Part shown: in pieces, positions 1 to 11,289 of the stretch
Layout of the letters: each line of letters begins with the position of its first letter
Numbering within the stretch: position 1 is the first letter of the stretch
Assembly: GCF_023065955.2 (NCBI RefSeq)
Contig: NW_026623008.1
Location: forward strand, 2,857,001 to 2,921,000
DNA from: Ursus arctos
Taxonomy: Eukaryota > Chordata > Mammalia > Carnivora > Ursidae
DNA: 64,000 bases
Reading direction: 5' to 3'
The notes under the pieces: model-generated
Told to the model about the DNA's origin: nothing
Seen by the model: only the letters and a program-made list of their open reading frames with translations
The model's database searches: none
Translations under genes and position numbers: made by a program

Positions 1-121
1 GTGTGTGTGCGTGTGTCTGTGGAGTGTAAGGGAGGGTACGTACGTACAGGTGTATGTGTGTGTCAGTGTGCGTGCGGAGGTGTCTGAGTCCGTGTCTGTG
101 TGTGTGTGTACATGTGTTGTG

Positions 122-159
<38 letters not shown>

Positions 160-168
160 CTGTGTTGT
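1..168. repeat. TG-rich simple repeat
   Basis: Degenerate (TG)n with TGCG and TGTC interruptions; the purest run is about 124-153. The ORF through it is a by-product of the dinucleotide repeat. Confidence 0.9.
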
Positions 169-324
169 GGAGTGGACTGGGGCAGAGTGGGTGTGGGGTG
201 TCAGTGGACTGGAACATCACCAATTAATAAGTCTGTGCCCTGTTCATCCATCCAGCTGCCAAGTAGTTCAGAACCTTGATAAACAAAATCTCTTGATAGC
301 CCTCCAAGTTCAGGAAGTGTCATT

Positions 325-412
325 GGCTTATTTCACAGATGGGGAAACTGAGGCACTGCAGGGTTCAGCAGTGTTTCTAAGGCCACGAGAGGTCAGCAGA
401 GGGGCACCCAAG
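325..412 (+). mobile_element. MIR fragment
   Basis: The core TTTCACAGATGGGGAAACTG followed by AGGCACTGCAGGG and degenerate tail sequence is typical of the tRNA-derived ancient MIR SINE in sense orientation. Confidence 0.65.
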
Positions 413-849
413 GACTCCTAGAGGAGCCTGACCAGACCCCCGGGCAGCCTGCTGTCCTGCCGCAGTCCTGGACAGGGATGGCTGGGGAGCACAGGCACAC
501 ATGCGTGTGTGTGTCCTGGCGCTGGGCGCCCCCGCCTGGGGGATGACTTGTGTCCAGGGCTGATGTCCCTGGTGGGCCTTCTTGCTGGGCTCTGCACTTT
601 ATTATCCCTCACTTATTTTTCAGTGACAGACAGAAGTCCAGGGCATCTCTGAGAGGCAACAGGGAGGTGGGTTTCATACCCCGCCCCCTCCAAAATCTCC
701 CCCAGCCCCTCCCATCAGTCTGAGACCCTGTCTTATGTAGGAATTCAGAGTCCTACTGAGTCACAGCAGGTAGAGTTCATGTCAGTGGCCACGGGGCATA
801 TGTAGGTTTCATGGGACTCATACTGATGGGAGGGGAGCCAATAGGAGGG
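413..849. other. Unique-looking GC-rich intronic sequence
   Basis: I see no exon, RNA gene or clear repeat here. Short ORFs on both strands lack homology that I recognise. Confidence 0.5.
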
Positions 850-1377
850 ACTCAGACTCAGCCAGCAGGAGGGACCCAGACTCAGCCAACAGGAGGGACC
901 CAGACTCAGCCAACAGGGGGGACCCAGACTCAGCCAACAGGAGGGACCCACACTCAGCCAACAGGCGGGACCCCCACTCAGCCAACAGGAGGGACCCACA
1001 CTCAGTCAACAGGAGGGACCCACACTCAGCCAACAGGTGGGACCCAGCCTCAGCCAACAGGAGGGACCCAGACTCAGCCAGCATTAGGGACCCAGACTCA
1101 GCCAATAGGAGGGACCGAGACTCACCCAACAGGAGGGACCCAGACTCAGCCAGCATTAGGGACCGAGACTCACCCAACAGGAGGGATCCAGACTCAGCCA
1201 GCATTAGGGACCCAGACTCAGACAATAGGAGAGACCCAGACTCAGCCAACAGGAGGGACCCAGACTCAGCCAACAGGAGGGACCCAGACTCAGCCAACAG
1301 GAGGGACCCAGACTCAGCAAATAGAAGGGACCCATACTCAGCCAACAGGAGGGACCCAGATTCAGCCAACTAATTCT
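850..1377. repeat. 24-bp minisatellite, 22 copies
   Basis: The unit is close to ACTCAGCCAACAGGAGGGACCCAG. Read in one + frame it encodes 22 octapeptides of the type TQTQPTGG, and on the minus strand ESGSLLLA-type repeats. Copies 10-15 contain a variant (CAGCATTAGGG in place of CAACAGGAGGG) that alternates with normal units, suggesting a 48-bp higher-order duplication. Because 24 is divisible by 3, several frames stay open; this is not evidence of a gene. Confidence 0.95.
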
Positions 1378-1379
1378 AT

Positions 1380-1800
1380 TTTTTTTTTCATTGAGGTGGA
1401 GTTCACATAACATAAAATTAACTGTTTTAAAGTGTACCTGTCATTGGCGCTTAACACATACACAGTATTGTGGTGTAGCCGCCATCACTGTCTGGTTCCA
1501 GAATATTTTCACCTTCCTGCAGGAAGCCTTGTATTCATTATCTGTCATCCCCCACTGCACAGTCTGCTGTCTGTGTCTGGATTTGCCTATCCTGGATAGT
1601 CCTATGAATGAAATGTGTACTATGTGACCTGTGCCAGCTTCCGGCCGTCTGCGCACTGCTTCGAGCTTCCCCCACACCGCGATGGACATTCCCTTCCTCG
1701 GAATGGCTGAGTACTATTCCCTCGCTTGTGTAGACCGCACTTTGTTTTCGATGCGTCCACGGATGGACATTTGGGTCATTCTACTTTCTGCTGCTGTGCG
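1380..1800 (+). mobile_element. Old LINE-1-like fragment
   Basis: Resembles a widespread mammalian repeat, which I believe to be an L1M-class 3' segment: ATTGAGGTGGAGTTCACATA, CATAAAATTAACTGTTTTAA, then GGATTTGCCTATCCTGGA and GAATGGCTGAGTACTATTCC. It is diverged and probably gapped. A second copy lies at 35290-35925. Confidence 0.65.
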
Positions 1801-2215
1801 TGGTGCTGCTGCGAGCGTGGGTGAATCTGGGTGCTCGGGGGTCCGTTTCCAGTTCTCTGCGGGGGTGCCTCCATGCCTGCGCTTCCAGACACGGGCTTTG
1901 TCCACAGCTGCACCGCGTGTGTGGCCTTGGGCGGCTCCCATGCTCCCTCCCAGCCCGGAGACCTCATCGGAAGGATGGGGAGTGGAGGTGTCATCCCACC
2001 CGGGCTGGGAGGATGGTGACTGCGTGAAAAGCACAGCCCAGGGCCTGGCGCGTGCCAGTGGCTGCTCGGTGACAGCCAGCCCAGCCCCCCACCCATCACC
2101 GAGCAGACAGGCCTCTGCTTTGCCTGTGGGCCGGGCGCTGGGGTGCCGGCGAGGAGCAGCTGTTCTGTCTTTACTCCTAACACATCCCCAGGGAGGAGGC
2201 TCGGGTGAGAAGCAG
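1801..2215. other. GC-rich unique sequence
   Basis: Overlapping ORFs occur on both strands, but none shows a recognisable domain, splice signals or codon pattern that I would trust. I see nothing else in it. Confidence 0.5.
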
Positions 2216-2400
2216 CACTGTTTATAAGCTCTACACTAAAGAGGGATTATGAGCCATTTTGGGAATGGATTAAAGCAATTGCCCCTGGGATGAATCTTAT
2301 TCTCGGTGACTTTTGCTTTCCCCTCTTCCTGGACCTCAAAGCTGAGCTGTATGGTCTATTGAAAAATACCTGAGCCGACGTTTATCCTTTTAGCCAGATA
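2216..2400. other. AT-richer island, possible conserved noncoding element
   Basis: About 180 bases of balanced composition (GGATTATGAG, GGATTAAAGCAATTG) inside GC-rich sequence, without repeat signatures. Conservation is inferred only from composition and homeodomain-like ATTA motifs. Confidence 0.3.
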
Positions 2401-2879
2401 GCAGCCCAGACCCCGCAGGAGCGTGGCACCTCTGTGACCCAGCCACGTGCTGTGAACTTGGAGCTTCTCCGGTGACGGCCCGGCTTGTTGAGCCTGTCGC
2501 TTTTCATTGAGAGCAGCGTCTTGCTGGCACAGAGGCGCGATGCCGTGTCGCCTGCTGCTGGCTCCCGGCAAGCGGCTGCCCTCGGCTCCAGCACCCAGTC
2601 CCCGCAGAGTCTCACCGCCAGCCTCACCCCTCCGCCGTTTCCTGTCCCGAGAACCCGCTGGGTCACCTGTTCATGGAAACGTGTGAAACCGGGAGCAAAC
2701 CCAAATGAACTGGAGCACGGTTTTCCAGAATGTTCTTTTGCCCTCTCCCTTTTTGGAGGAGGGGAAAAGAAAATGACCACAAACTGAGTGCATATTGGGG
2801 GATTTACGTTTCTGGAAAGTATCTTCTAAGGGATGTCCTGGCATGCGAACCATTCGAGAATATCCTGAACTCCATCCAT

Positions 2880-3035
2880 CGTTACTTCTCGGTAGAGACG
2901 GTGGTAATAGTAACACTTGCTGGCATTTTGAAATGTGCATCACACTTCCCATGCATTGTTTCCGTTTGTCTTCACAGCAGTGAGGAGACTTGGGTGATTT
3001 TGCTGACTTTATATAGGAGAAGAAACTGAGTCCCG
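2880..3035 (+). mobile_element. MIR-like fragment
   Basis: Cues are TTCACAGCAGTGAGGAGACT and GGAGAAGAAACTGAGTCCCG, matching the eroded core of a MIR in sense orientation. Confidence 0.45.
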
Positions 3036-3096
3036 AAGTGTAATAATGGTCATAACATTGACATTATGATGACAGTCTTCATAAATGTAGCAAAGC

Positions 3097-3290
3097 ACTG
3101 GGACGCCTGGGGGGCTCAGTCGGTTAAGCGTCTGCCTTCAGCTCAGGTCATGATCCCAGGGTCCTGGGATCGAGTCCCGCATCGGGCTCCCTGCTCAGCG
3201 GGAGTCTGCTTCTCCCTCTCCCTTTGCCGCTCCCCCTGCTTGCGCGCTCTCTCTCTGTGTCAAATAAATAAATAAAACCTTTTTTTAAAA
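3097..3290 (+). mobile_element. CanSINE (SINEC, tRNA-Lys-derived), sense
   Basis: Starts GGGACGCCTGGGGGGCTCAG with a pol III A box (GGCTCAGTCGG) and B box (GGATCGAGTCC), then a pyrimidine-rich (CTCT) region, AATAAATAAATAAAA and a short A-rich tail. The flanks are a perfect 10-bp target-site duplication, GTAGCAAAGC, at 3087-3096 and 3291-3300. It is a carnivore-specific insertion. Confidence 0.95.
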
Positions 3291-3589
3291 GTAGCAAAGC
3301 CCCTAACAGTGAGGAGGAACTTATGATGTATCACGGAGTGTACGCACATCCTTCGGCTTACCCGCGAGCCCGCCCGCCCAGAGCACTGGAGCCTGGGTCT
3401 CCCATCTAACAGCTGTGGGGCCCCAGGTTCAGGGTGATCTGCCCTCCTGAGCGCACCCCGGGAGTTGAGGGAATGGACTTCGTGGGTCCTGCTGTCCTTT
3501 CCCAGCACCTGTCCTGGCCTGTGCCCCGTTACACCCCCATTCCTCAAAGGACGATGGCATCGTGACATGGAAACCTCGTTAGCTGTGCT

Positions 3590-3745
3590 TCTAATCTAAA
3601 AGATATTGGCCCATTATTTTTCGTGCTTTTGTAAATCCAGAGACTGAACAAAATTGAATCCCTGGGTAACCAGAAAATGTAATTAATGGGAACACAGCAT
3701 TTCACAGGGAAGCTGGTTAGAGCCTGCTTTCATTGTAATGATCTG
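3590..3745. other. AT-rich island, possible conserved noncoding element
   Basis: Balanced sequence with TAATTAATGGG and CATTGTAATGATC motifs and no repeat signature, standing out from GC-rich surroundings. Function is inferred only. Confidence 0.3.
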
Positions 3746-4584
3746 ACCAGGGACCTGCGGCGCGGACCTCCCACCTGCGCTCAGGTGCCTGCTAAGAGCG
3801 GAGACTTTCAGAAGTGAGCGCTCTCATGAGCCCTGTCCTCCCCTCTTTGGTGGAGTCCTCGCGGCACCCTCACCCTCCGTCCCGGGGCTCCGTGGGGCTG
3901 GGCGCAGGGGGTCCGGGAGTCTCTGGGCTGCTTGTGAATCGGGTGAAGATGTGCACGGTCATGCGAGGCAGGCAGGCTTCTCCCAGGGTCTGGATTCCGT
4001 TGGGGGCTAGTTGTGGGGCACCTGTGCTGCCGTGCTAGGGGGCAGGAGCCGTCAGGGGTCACATGGGCCTTCCCTTATGGCTGCCGGTGTCACCGAGGTT
4101 ACCGGACCCCCAACACCGTGACATAAAGGACTTCCAAGCATATCAAACAGAAATGAAGCAGCCAGGCGGCCAGGAGCTTCGAAGGGCCACACTCAGCCGG
4201 ATGTCTTTGTCTGGGTGCGTTATGGATGGAGGGCTGTTTCTGCCAGCGTTGCCCACGGGCTGTGGGGATACAGCAAGCTTCTGTTGTGGACCCTGCTCTG
4301 TGCTTCCAGGCGCTGATGGACCTCTCAGCCTAGGAGTCTGGCAGCAGAATGTCCGGCATCGACGCCCCAGGAGGCCCCAGAGCAGCCGTTGCTGGGGACT
4401 AGTACCCCTGCAAACACCAGCTCTCTCCAGAGTCGTTTCCAGGGATGGGGTCCCATCTGTCCAGTGCTCGCTGTGTCCCTATCTCATGGGTGATGTGGGG
4501 GGGGGGGGGCGCTGTGAAGCCTGAGCGGTCCTTCCCTATTCCTGGGCCATGGCTACGGTGTGATACCACGTCCTGAATACACCA
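3746..4584. other. GC-rich unique sequence with a G homopolymer
   Basis: Holds a run of G at about 4497-4510. The 153-aa ORF at 4063-4524 has no recognisable homology and ends in that run. I see no gene. Confidence 0.5.
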
Positions 4585-5045
4585 CCTGACTCACAACAAG
4601 GGCTTAAGCACAAGTCATTAAGGTCACTAATCAGTTAATCCTAAAATAGGGAGATTATCCCAGATTATTCAGGAGGCTCAATGTGACCACCTGTGCCCTT
4701 AAACCCAGAGACAAAAGAAAGATGGAGAGCTGCAGGGGTGGGGGCAGAGATCGCAAACACAAGGATGTGACACGTCTCAAAGGGCAGAGGGCCACGAGTC
4801 AAGGAGACAGGACCTCGGTCCTGAGCTTGAGGGACAGGTGTCATCTTTCCTGGGGTCTCCAGGGGAGGACACAGCCCACGGTGCCCCGGTGTGAGTCGTG
4901 TGACCCCGAGCAGAGGGCCAGCCGGGCTGTGCCGTGCTCTGACCCAGACTGGGAGCTGAGGAGTGGGTGCTGTTTTAAGCTATTCAGTTGGTGGTCTTGT
5001 TACGTAGCAATAGGTAGGTCCCTGGTACAGATACGTCAGTTGAGA
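4585..5045 (+). mobile_element. MLT1-type LTR (ERVL-MaLR), sense
   Basis: Shows the MLT1 order: GGGAGATTATCCCAGATTATTC, a variant of the GGCCCAATGT block (GGCTCAATGTGACCACC), GGGCCACGAGTCAAGGAG, and a 3' end with GTGCTGTTTTAAGCTATTCA and GTTACGTAGCAATAGGTAGG. A solitary ancient LTR. Confidence 0.75.
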
Positions 5046-5412
5046 TGCCCCTGGTCGTCCAGTTTTCTGCCCATCTGCTTCCTTCCCTCTCTGCACTTTC
5101 TATTCCAGATGTGGGGTGCGGTGGGGAGTCCGCGAGACCTCTTTGAACTGTGAGCCGTGGGCGTGCATTTGAAGCTGGCAGCCGTCCCCGCAGACGGGCT
5201 CGCTGGTGGCCGGCAGTCTCCGAGCGCACCAACTTGGGTGTGAGTTCTGGCTTCCTCAGTGACTGAGTGAATTCACCACTGTCATTTTGGCCTTTCCTGC
5301 TCCAATCAAGGGTTTATCAGAATTACTGATTGAGGGGAGGCTCTGCTCCTGAGGCGGGAGCAGAAGATCCGAGATCTCTGTGGAATGCGTCAAACCGCGT
5401 TGCCCCCAGATA

Positions 5413-5642
5413 GGGCTGCCAGGCAAAATACAGGATGCCCGGTTATTTTAATTTATACCCAGTGATCACTTAACTTCAGACGAACAACAAAGACTCTTTT
5501 TTTGTTGTTGCAAGTATGTCCCAACTTTTACATGGGATATTCTTATACTAAAAAAAAAAAAAAGAAAAGAAAAGTCCTTGTTTCTCTGAAATGCAAATGT
5601 AATTGGGCATCCTGGACTCTTATTTGCTAAATCTGGCTGCCC
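5413..5642. mobile_element. Palindromic non-autonomous DNA transposon (TA target site)
   Basis: Terminal inverted repeats GGGCTGCC...GGCTGCCC extend inward (AATACAGGATGCCCGGTT versus the complement of ATTGGGCATCCTGGACTC). A further internal pair (AAGTATGTCCCA versus TGGGATATTCTTATAC) makes the element nearly palindromic. It is flanked by TA on both sides (5411-5412 and 5643-5644), as expected for Tc1/mariner-like insertion. A poly-A tract interrupts it at about 5551-5575. I know the palindromic repeat but not its exact family name. Confidence 0.7.
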
Positions 5643-5761
5643 TATTCCCAGAGATGGCAAACTGGCCGCGAGGCTGGATTAGAGCACAGAGCAGTAGACA
5701 GGGAGAGAGCACTGGAGACAGGATTCAGGGGAGCTGTGGGGTTAGTAACCCTTCTCAAGGT

Positions 5762-5986
5762 CAGGGGTCAGCAAACTATGGTTCGAGGGGCAAATGCCAT
5801 GACTGCCTGATCTTATAAATAAAGTTTTATTGGCACATGGCCACGTACACTCATTTGCACATTATGTGACTGCTTTTGTGCTACAAAAGACAGAATCGAA
5901 TGGTTATGGCAGAGACCCCAGCCAAGCCTGCAGAGCCTAAAACACATGCTCTCTGGGCCTTTCTGGAAATAGTTGACCGACCCCTG
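5762..5986 (+). mobile_element. Non-autonomous hAT-Charlie-like DNA transposon
   Basis: Bounded by short inverted repeats CAGGGGTC and GACCCCTG. Inside are GCAAACTATGGTTCGAGGGG, AATAAAGTTTTATTGGCACA, the GCTTTTGTGCTACAAAAGAC block and CAAGCCTGCAGAGCCTAAAA, which match a common mammalian non-autonomous hAT-like repeat. Confidence 0.75.
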
Positions 5987-6689
5987 CTGTGTGCTCAGAA
6001 GTTAGCAGGAAAGTGTAAGTGCTGGGAGAGGAGGGAAGGACTTGAGTCAGACTCGGGGGTGTGCCTTCTGACCTGGACGGCCTCTGGCCTGGCTCCTAGT
6101 GTGGTGGGCAGAGGCTCTTGGCCGCTGGTCTCAGGGCCCCCGCTCCGGGGCTCTGGTTCCATGGGAGGCTCTCAGAGCTCCCCCTCTGGATGGCAGGGGG
6201 ACAGGGCAGAGTGAGCAGTCTCCACCCTTCTCTGCCTCCCCGCCTCCATATTTTGGGGTCTCTGGCAGAAAGTTCTGTGCAAACAAAAGCCTTGTTTTAT
6301 CTGTGCCCTCCTATTTCTGTCGTGTTGCGTACTTCTGCTGTTCCTTCTCGACATTCAGCATTTTCAAACACAGATTCTGCACAGGGCATGAATCACAGTG
6401 CCATGTGGCTCTGGGGAAGTTGTCTTGGGTGCTGGCTCGAGCATCTTCCTGCAGGCGGGAGAATGCTGTCTCCACCCCGGGAGCCCCAGGTGTCAGAGCA
6501 TCAGGACTGGAAGGAGGGGACAGGACCCACACACAGCCTGCACTCTCCTCTCCTGGGCTACTGTCTTCCTCCCGGACCCTCCGAGGGCGAGCCGTGGGAG
6601 CGTGCCTCTGCGGTGTTGGAGGGAGCTGTCCCCAGGAGTACCCTCGTTCTGTCAGCGGCTTCAGCGTTTGGGCAGTCCTGGGACCACCC
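5987..6689. other. GC-rich unique sequence
   Basis: Three + frames are open for about 110-210 codons here but carry no domain that I recognise; overlapping frames of similar length argue for composition, not coding. Nothing else seen. Confidence 0.5.
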
Positions 6690-7265
6690 CACTCCTGACA
6701 CCAACTGCAGCATTTGGGGATCCCCACTACCACTCTTAGGTTCAGTAATTTGCTAGAAGGACTCACAGAACTCAGAAAAGCCCTATGCTCACAGGTAGGG
6801 TTTTTTATGGGGAACGGATACAGATTGAAATCCGTGAAGGGAAGAGACGCACCAAGTGGGATCCAGGGAGGAACTAGACAGCCTTCCAGCCATCTGCTCC
6901 CTGTGGAGTCAGGACACCTTACTTTCCGGGGAACAGTGTGTGGCAGGGCCCGTGGAGGGCCAGGGGAGCTCACCGGAATCTTGGGGTGCAAGGTTTTCAC
7001 TGTGGCATGGGCACATAGACTGAGTTGACTGCCCACATGGCTGACCTCGGTCTCAGCCCCTTGGGAGGTCAAGCAGATACCACGTGACCCAAAGCCCCCA
7101 TCAGTCACACTGCTAGACTGTTTTGTGGCCAAGGCCCCCAGGAAAATACAGACGCTTTTATCAAGAGGGCATTCACCGCGGGCCTGGTCACACCTCCGAG
7201 TAGCCGAGGGCAAAGGCCAGGTCTCTCTGGGCAAGGGTAAATTCTTTGCCACCCAGCGTGCCTCA
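6690..7265 (-). mobile_element. Ancient LTR-like repeat, family unresolved
   Basis: GGTTCAGTAATTTGCTAGAA, GGACTCACAGAACTCAGAAA, GGATACAGATTGAAATC and GGGAAGAGACGCACCAAG follow the order of a widespread mammalian repeat that I believe to be an antisense endogenous-retroviral LTR. A 313-aa minus-strand ORF crosses it and is not a gene. Confidence 0.45.
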
Positions 7266-8940
7266 CACCCGGGTCCAGGAGCTTACGTAACCCATCTATT
7301 GATGATGGTGGTGCTAAAGCCCGCAGAACGCTGCCCCAGAGGTCTTCCGGGCAGAGGAACGGGAGAGGGGAGAGAGAAGTGTCTCCGTGAATCAGCAAGA
7401 CGTTCCCGGGGCAGTCAGCGAGGTTGCTGCTTCGCGAAGCAGCGTCCGGTCACTTTTCCCACCGGGACCCAGACACCTGCCCGGCAAGGAGGTCCGTCCC
7501 GTTGGCGCCCAGCTCCGTGTCCTCGTGTGGGGACAGCCAGTCCTGCAGGTTGCCTGCGGCGCCTCCCCTCCCATGCCTCCGGACCCTCGGCAGGTTTGAG
7601 GAGAGGATGCTTTTCCAGGCTGTTCTTGCTCCTGCAGGATCAGTGGGCACCGTCTGTTTGCCTCCTCATTTCGGTTTTGGTGCCTGTGTATTAGTCACGC
7701 TCCTTCAATTTCCTCATCTCCTATGCACTTGCTCGGGGTTTTTTTTTTTTCCTTCCTTTTTTTTAAGCAGTTCCAAAAAAAGATGGTTTGTGTGAAGGCA
7801 GTAAAAACCGAGTTTATTTACAACGAATCCGAGCTTTGGCCAAGGATTCCAGAAGAGGCCACTGGTTTCTGGAACGTGCCTGGTTGCCTCATTGGTACAT
7901 GACGTTGTGGTCCGACTGGCGAGGCTAGACCTGTCCCTCGCTGCTGTCCCTTGGGGCCCCGATGTCCGCTTCTACACCGCCCTTCTCGGGGACCGTAAAG
8001 CCCGTGCTGTCCGACGGACCCTGAAGTCAGCTTTCAAATAACATGCACATATGAGAGAGAAAGAGAAGGAAGGTGGCTCCTTGGGAACTCCAGCCCACAA
8101 AGCACCTGGACGCAGATCTGGGCAGCTGGTGGGGGAGGCCGAGGACTGCTGGGTCCCCCACTCCTCCGGCTTCCAAGCTTGGGGGCAACATGGCCTGTAG
8201 ATGGGTCTTCTCTACCAATGTCGGCACCAAGGGACCAGGTAGCAAAAAATGGTAACATGAGAATTGCAGCCTCTAGATTGTTGTGTTACTGAATTTGCCA
8301 TGAGTAGGAAACAGATGCGATGGTATTGGCTCCAGGAGTTAAAAAAAACCAGCCGAAAGCTGCTGTGAGGTGGACGTGGGTAGAAGGCTGGGCCTTCCCC
8401 AAGCCTGGGGTGGAAGGGAGTACGGTGGAGAGGTGGAGAGCTCTCAGAGAAGCAAGCTCACAGCTGCGTTCTTACCTCGTCCTGCCAGCTTTGGGCTGAA
8501 GACGCCTGGTCCTTCTGCAGAGGACGCCCGCCGTCGTGGTGGGCTTGACCACGCCCGGGAAGTAATGAGCTTGCGGAAGCCTGCGGGGGCAGTCAAAAGG
8601 TGACTATGGAGATCCCGACCCATATTCCACCATTCTCCTTCTATTCCCCTGCAGAGATGACCAGGCCCGGCCGGTCATACGGAGCCATGGAGAGAACATT
8701 CTGGAAGCTGGAATGACTCTCTGGAGTGCCCCGCTGCTCAGTGTTTCCCTTGGCTCATTTATTCTCACCCTTGCAGGTCTCAGTTCCAACATTCACCCCT
8801 GGCCATCTTATCTCAAAGGGCTTCCCCGAGACTGTGCCGTACCCCTCTTTGTATGGCATCTGGGACCCTCTAAAATGGCCATGTTGACCCTCTGGTCCTT
8901 CCACTGGGACAGACGCTCCGGGCGGTGGGGGCTTCCCGTG
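7266..8940. other. Intronic sequence without a recognisable feature
   Basis: Contains a T-rich homopolymer at about 7740-7765 and otherwise GC-rich unique-looking DNA. ORFs up to 189 codons overlap in several frames and show no homology that I know. Confidence 0.5.
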
Positions 8941-8944
8941 GGTC

Positions 8945-9030
8945 CCAGTGCCTGGCACAGACCCTGCACGTCCCCAGTACGTGTCTAGACAGTGTTTGTT
9001 GACCCCGTGGATGGATGAGGGTGATGGATG
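8945..9030 (+). mobile_element. L2-like 3' end fragment
   Basis: GTGCCTGGCACAGACCCTGC followed by GTGTTTGTTGACC and GGATGGATGAGG resembles the end of L2 (or the related MIR tail), where a GCCTGGCACATAG block precedes TTTGTTGAATGAATG. Confidence 0.5.
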
Positions 9031-9719
9031 GACTGAACATTTGGACGTGCTGAAGCTGTTTGTTCATTCATGAGGAGGGGTGGTCTGGGAGAGGCGGGAG
9101 GACACCAAGGCCAGGAGAACTGAGCTCGTAGGTCAGGAAGGCCTTCCAGTGGTGCATGTGGACCTCGACGGCAGATGTCCAGTGGTGGATTGGCCACCTG
9201 CGGTGAGAGTGAGCTCCCCGCCAGATGAGGCGTGTAAGTCTGGGCTGAGGGACAGGTGGCAGGGGTGTTGCAGAGGGGACATCTAGCAGAGAGTCAGGGT
9301 GGGCTGTAAACTGCACCTTCCCGCTCTTGGGCTCCTGGACGCTGGGTCCTGTGACTTTGCACACCCTGCTTCCACTAATAGAGAGGCTGCCCCGGGTAGG
9401 CAGCCGCCCCGCTGGGCATGCTGCTAAGATTAATTGCTTTTATTTGTAGTAAACGAGCTGTTCGGATAGAGGAGGGCCTCGCCGGGAAGTGGCCAGCGGC
9501 TTCTCCCTCCTCTTCCCACTGGGGATCTCACCTTCTCTTGGCCCGCTCTGCTACGCCAAGCAGCAGACAGAGAGCGGGTGAAGGAGGGAAGGGAGGGTTC
9601 ACAAAACAAAAAACAACTAACTTCTGAGACCAAAGTGCGCCGTGCAGGGGGTGTGAGGCCGCGGCTTGCAGGAGAAGCGCTTTTAAAGTCAATCCGCTGA
9701 CGTTCACACCGGGTGGACA
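9031..9719. other. Intronic sequence, little to report
   Basis: GC-rich, with a short AT-rich patch at 9421-9465 (AAGATTAATTGCTTTTATTT). No gene or clear repeat. Confidence 0.45.
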
Positions 9720-9985
9720 AGTCGCTTCATAAAAACACTCCGAAGGAAAACGCCTTGAAGTTCAAAAAAAAAAAGTGTGTGTGAGCATGTGTTCAGGTCC
9801 TTAAGAGCCGTGGTTAAATATATCCCATCAGGGACGAAACGGGACATGCCTCTGACCGCCGTGGTCCTGGAGCCAACTGCCGGCTCACATTGGAGTGCCC
9901 ATTCATGAATTTTAAGAAGAAATGTAAGTGTGCAAATATTTTTATATAGAAGTAAATATCAAGTGAAAATACATATAGACATCGC
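9720..9985. other. AT-rich island, possible conserved noncoding element
   Basis: Includes A11 at about 9765-9775, a short GT run, then ATGAATTTTAAGAAGAAATG and AAATATTTTTATATAGAAG. No repeat family recognised; regulatory role is inferred from composition only. Confidence 0.3.
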
Positions 9986-10919
9986 CTGGAGCGGGCCACG
10001 TGTCGTTCCTGTGGGCAGTGCGTTCTGTCCCTGCGGGTGGCCCGCTGAGCGCAGATCAGCCCAGCTGGCCGGCCGGCGAGGGGCAGGGTCAGCAGCCCTG
10101 CCTGAGGCAGACTGAGACGTGCCCCACGCACAGTAGGGATGCCCTTCCAGCAAATGTCACAGTGTCCTTTTGTCCCGCACTAGTGGCCGCGTCGAACGAC
10201 TTCCTGATGACCCTTCCCCATTGCCTGAAAGTCACAGGATTCTTGTGGGTCCAGCTGAGGAAGTACGTTTATCCGTGACTCACTTAGGAAGGTGTCTGGC
10301 ACAGAAAGTGTGTAACCCAAGCGTCCGTCCCTCTGGCCCCAGACTGTGCCCTCCGGTGCCGGCCTGTCTCTGAAGATGAGCGGTGTTGTGTTAGTGACTG
10401 CAGTCGGACGAACCACCCCAGCACACGTGTATTACCGTCCCTTCCCCGGGTCGGGGCCCGGGCCTGGTGCAGCGGCCTCATACTGCACAAGGCTGCAGTC
10501 AGGACGTCGGCTGGGTCTGGGGTCCCATCTGAAGCTGGACTGGGGTGGAGTCCCTGCCGAGCTGGGAGTGTTTGTCTGCAGCACACAGTCCCTCAAAGCC
10601 TGCCAGCCGAGGGCTTCCTTTCTTGCTGGCCGTCAGCCGCCGTTTCTGGGGCCTTCCCCAAGGGCTGGCTCACTGCACAGCGGCTTCCCTCCCCAGATCA
10701 GCAAGCCGGGGAGTCCCCCAGCAAGGCGGGTGCTGCGATCTTGTGCAAGGTTATCCCAGAAGGGACATCGCCCCCTTTGCTGTTTCCCCTTGGGTCGAAG
10801 TGGGTCAGGTCCCACCCACACTCAGGAGTGGATTAGGGAAGGTGTGGACAACAGGAGGCGGGGACCCTGGGGACGGAATAACCGCTCAGAGTTATGGACG
10901 CAGCAGGACCACAGGCCCG
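9986..10919. other. GC-rich unique sequence
   Basis: The 225-aa + ORF starting at 10346 overlaps a 129-aa ORF in another frame and has no recognisable domain. I see no gene. Confidence 0.5.
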
Positions 10920-11050
10920 GTGCATCTACCGTGAAACATCTCATTTCATCCTCAAAACAGCCCCGCGGCCCTGCCATTATTCGCACCCGACGGCCGAGGA
11001 AACCAGTTCCCAGGCAGCGTTAGGAACACAGCCAAGGCCGTGCAGCAAGG
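10920..11050 (+). mobile_element. MIR, sense
   Basis: CATCTCATTTCATCCTCAAA ACAG, a CCATTATTCG block, GAGGAAACCAGTTCCCAGG and CACAGCCAAGGCCGTGCAGC follow the MIR order. The copy is diverged. Confidence 0.65.
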
Positions 11051-11289
11051 ACCCGAAACCACCATCAACTGTGCGTGCCCTTATCTGTGTCAGCCCGCGA
11101 GACCAAGGCCGAGCTGCCCACAGGGACCCGGGCTCTGGGAGCCGGTGCTAGGCCAGGCATCCTCAGCTCCCCTCAGCCTTAGAGGAACCGGCCTGTTTCA
11201 AAGCTCCTCCCTGCTCAACTCACCACGTCCTGCTTCTTGTCACGGCGGCCTTGCCAGAGCTCCTGTCACCCTCTGATCGGCTTGTGTTT

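Noticed and set aside
811..1410. TQTQPTGG octapeptide repeat protein
   Set aside because: It is a translation of the 24-bp minisatellite, whose period divisible by 3 keeps frames open on both strands.
3097..3290. tRNA gene
   Set aside because: A and B boxes are present, but the element is a SINE with tail and target duplications and does not give an intact tRNA sequence.
6311..7252. 313-codon minus-strand ORF
   Set aside because: More than half of it lies in an ancient LTR-like repeat; no retroviral protein motif or other domain is visible.
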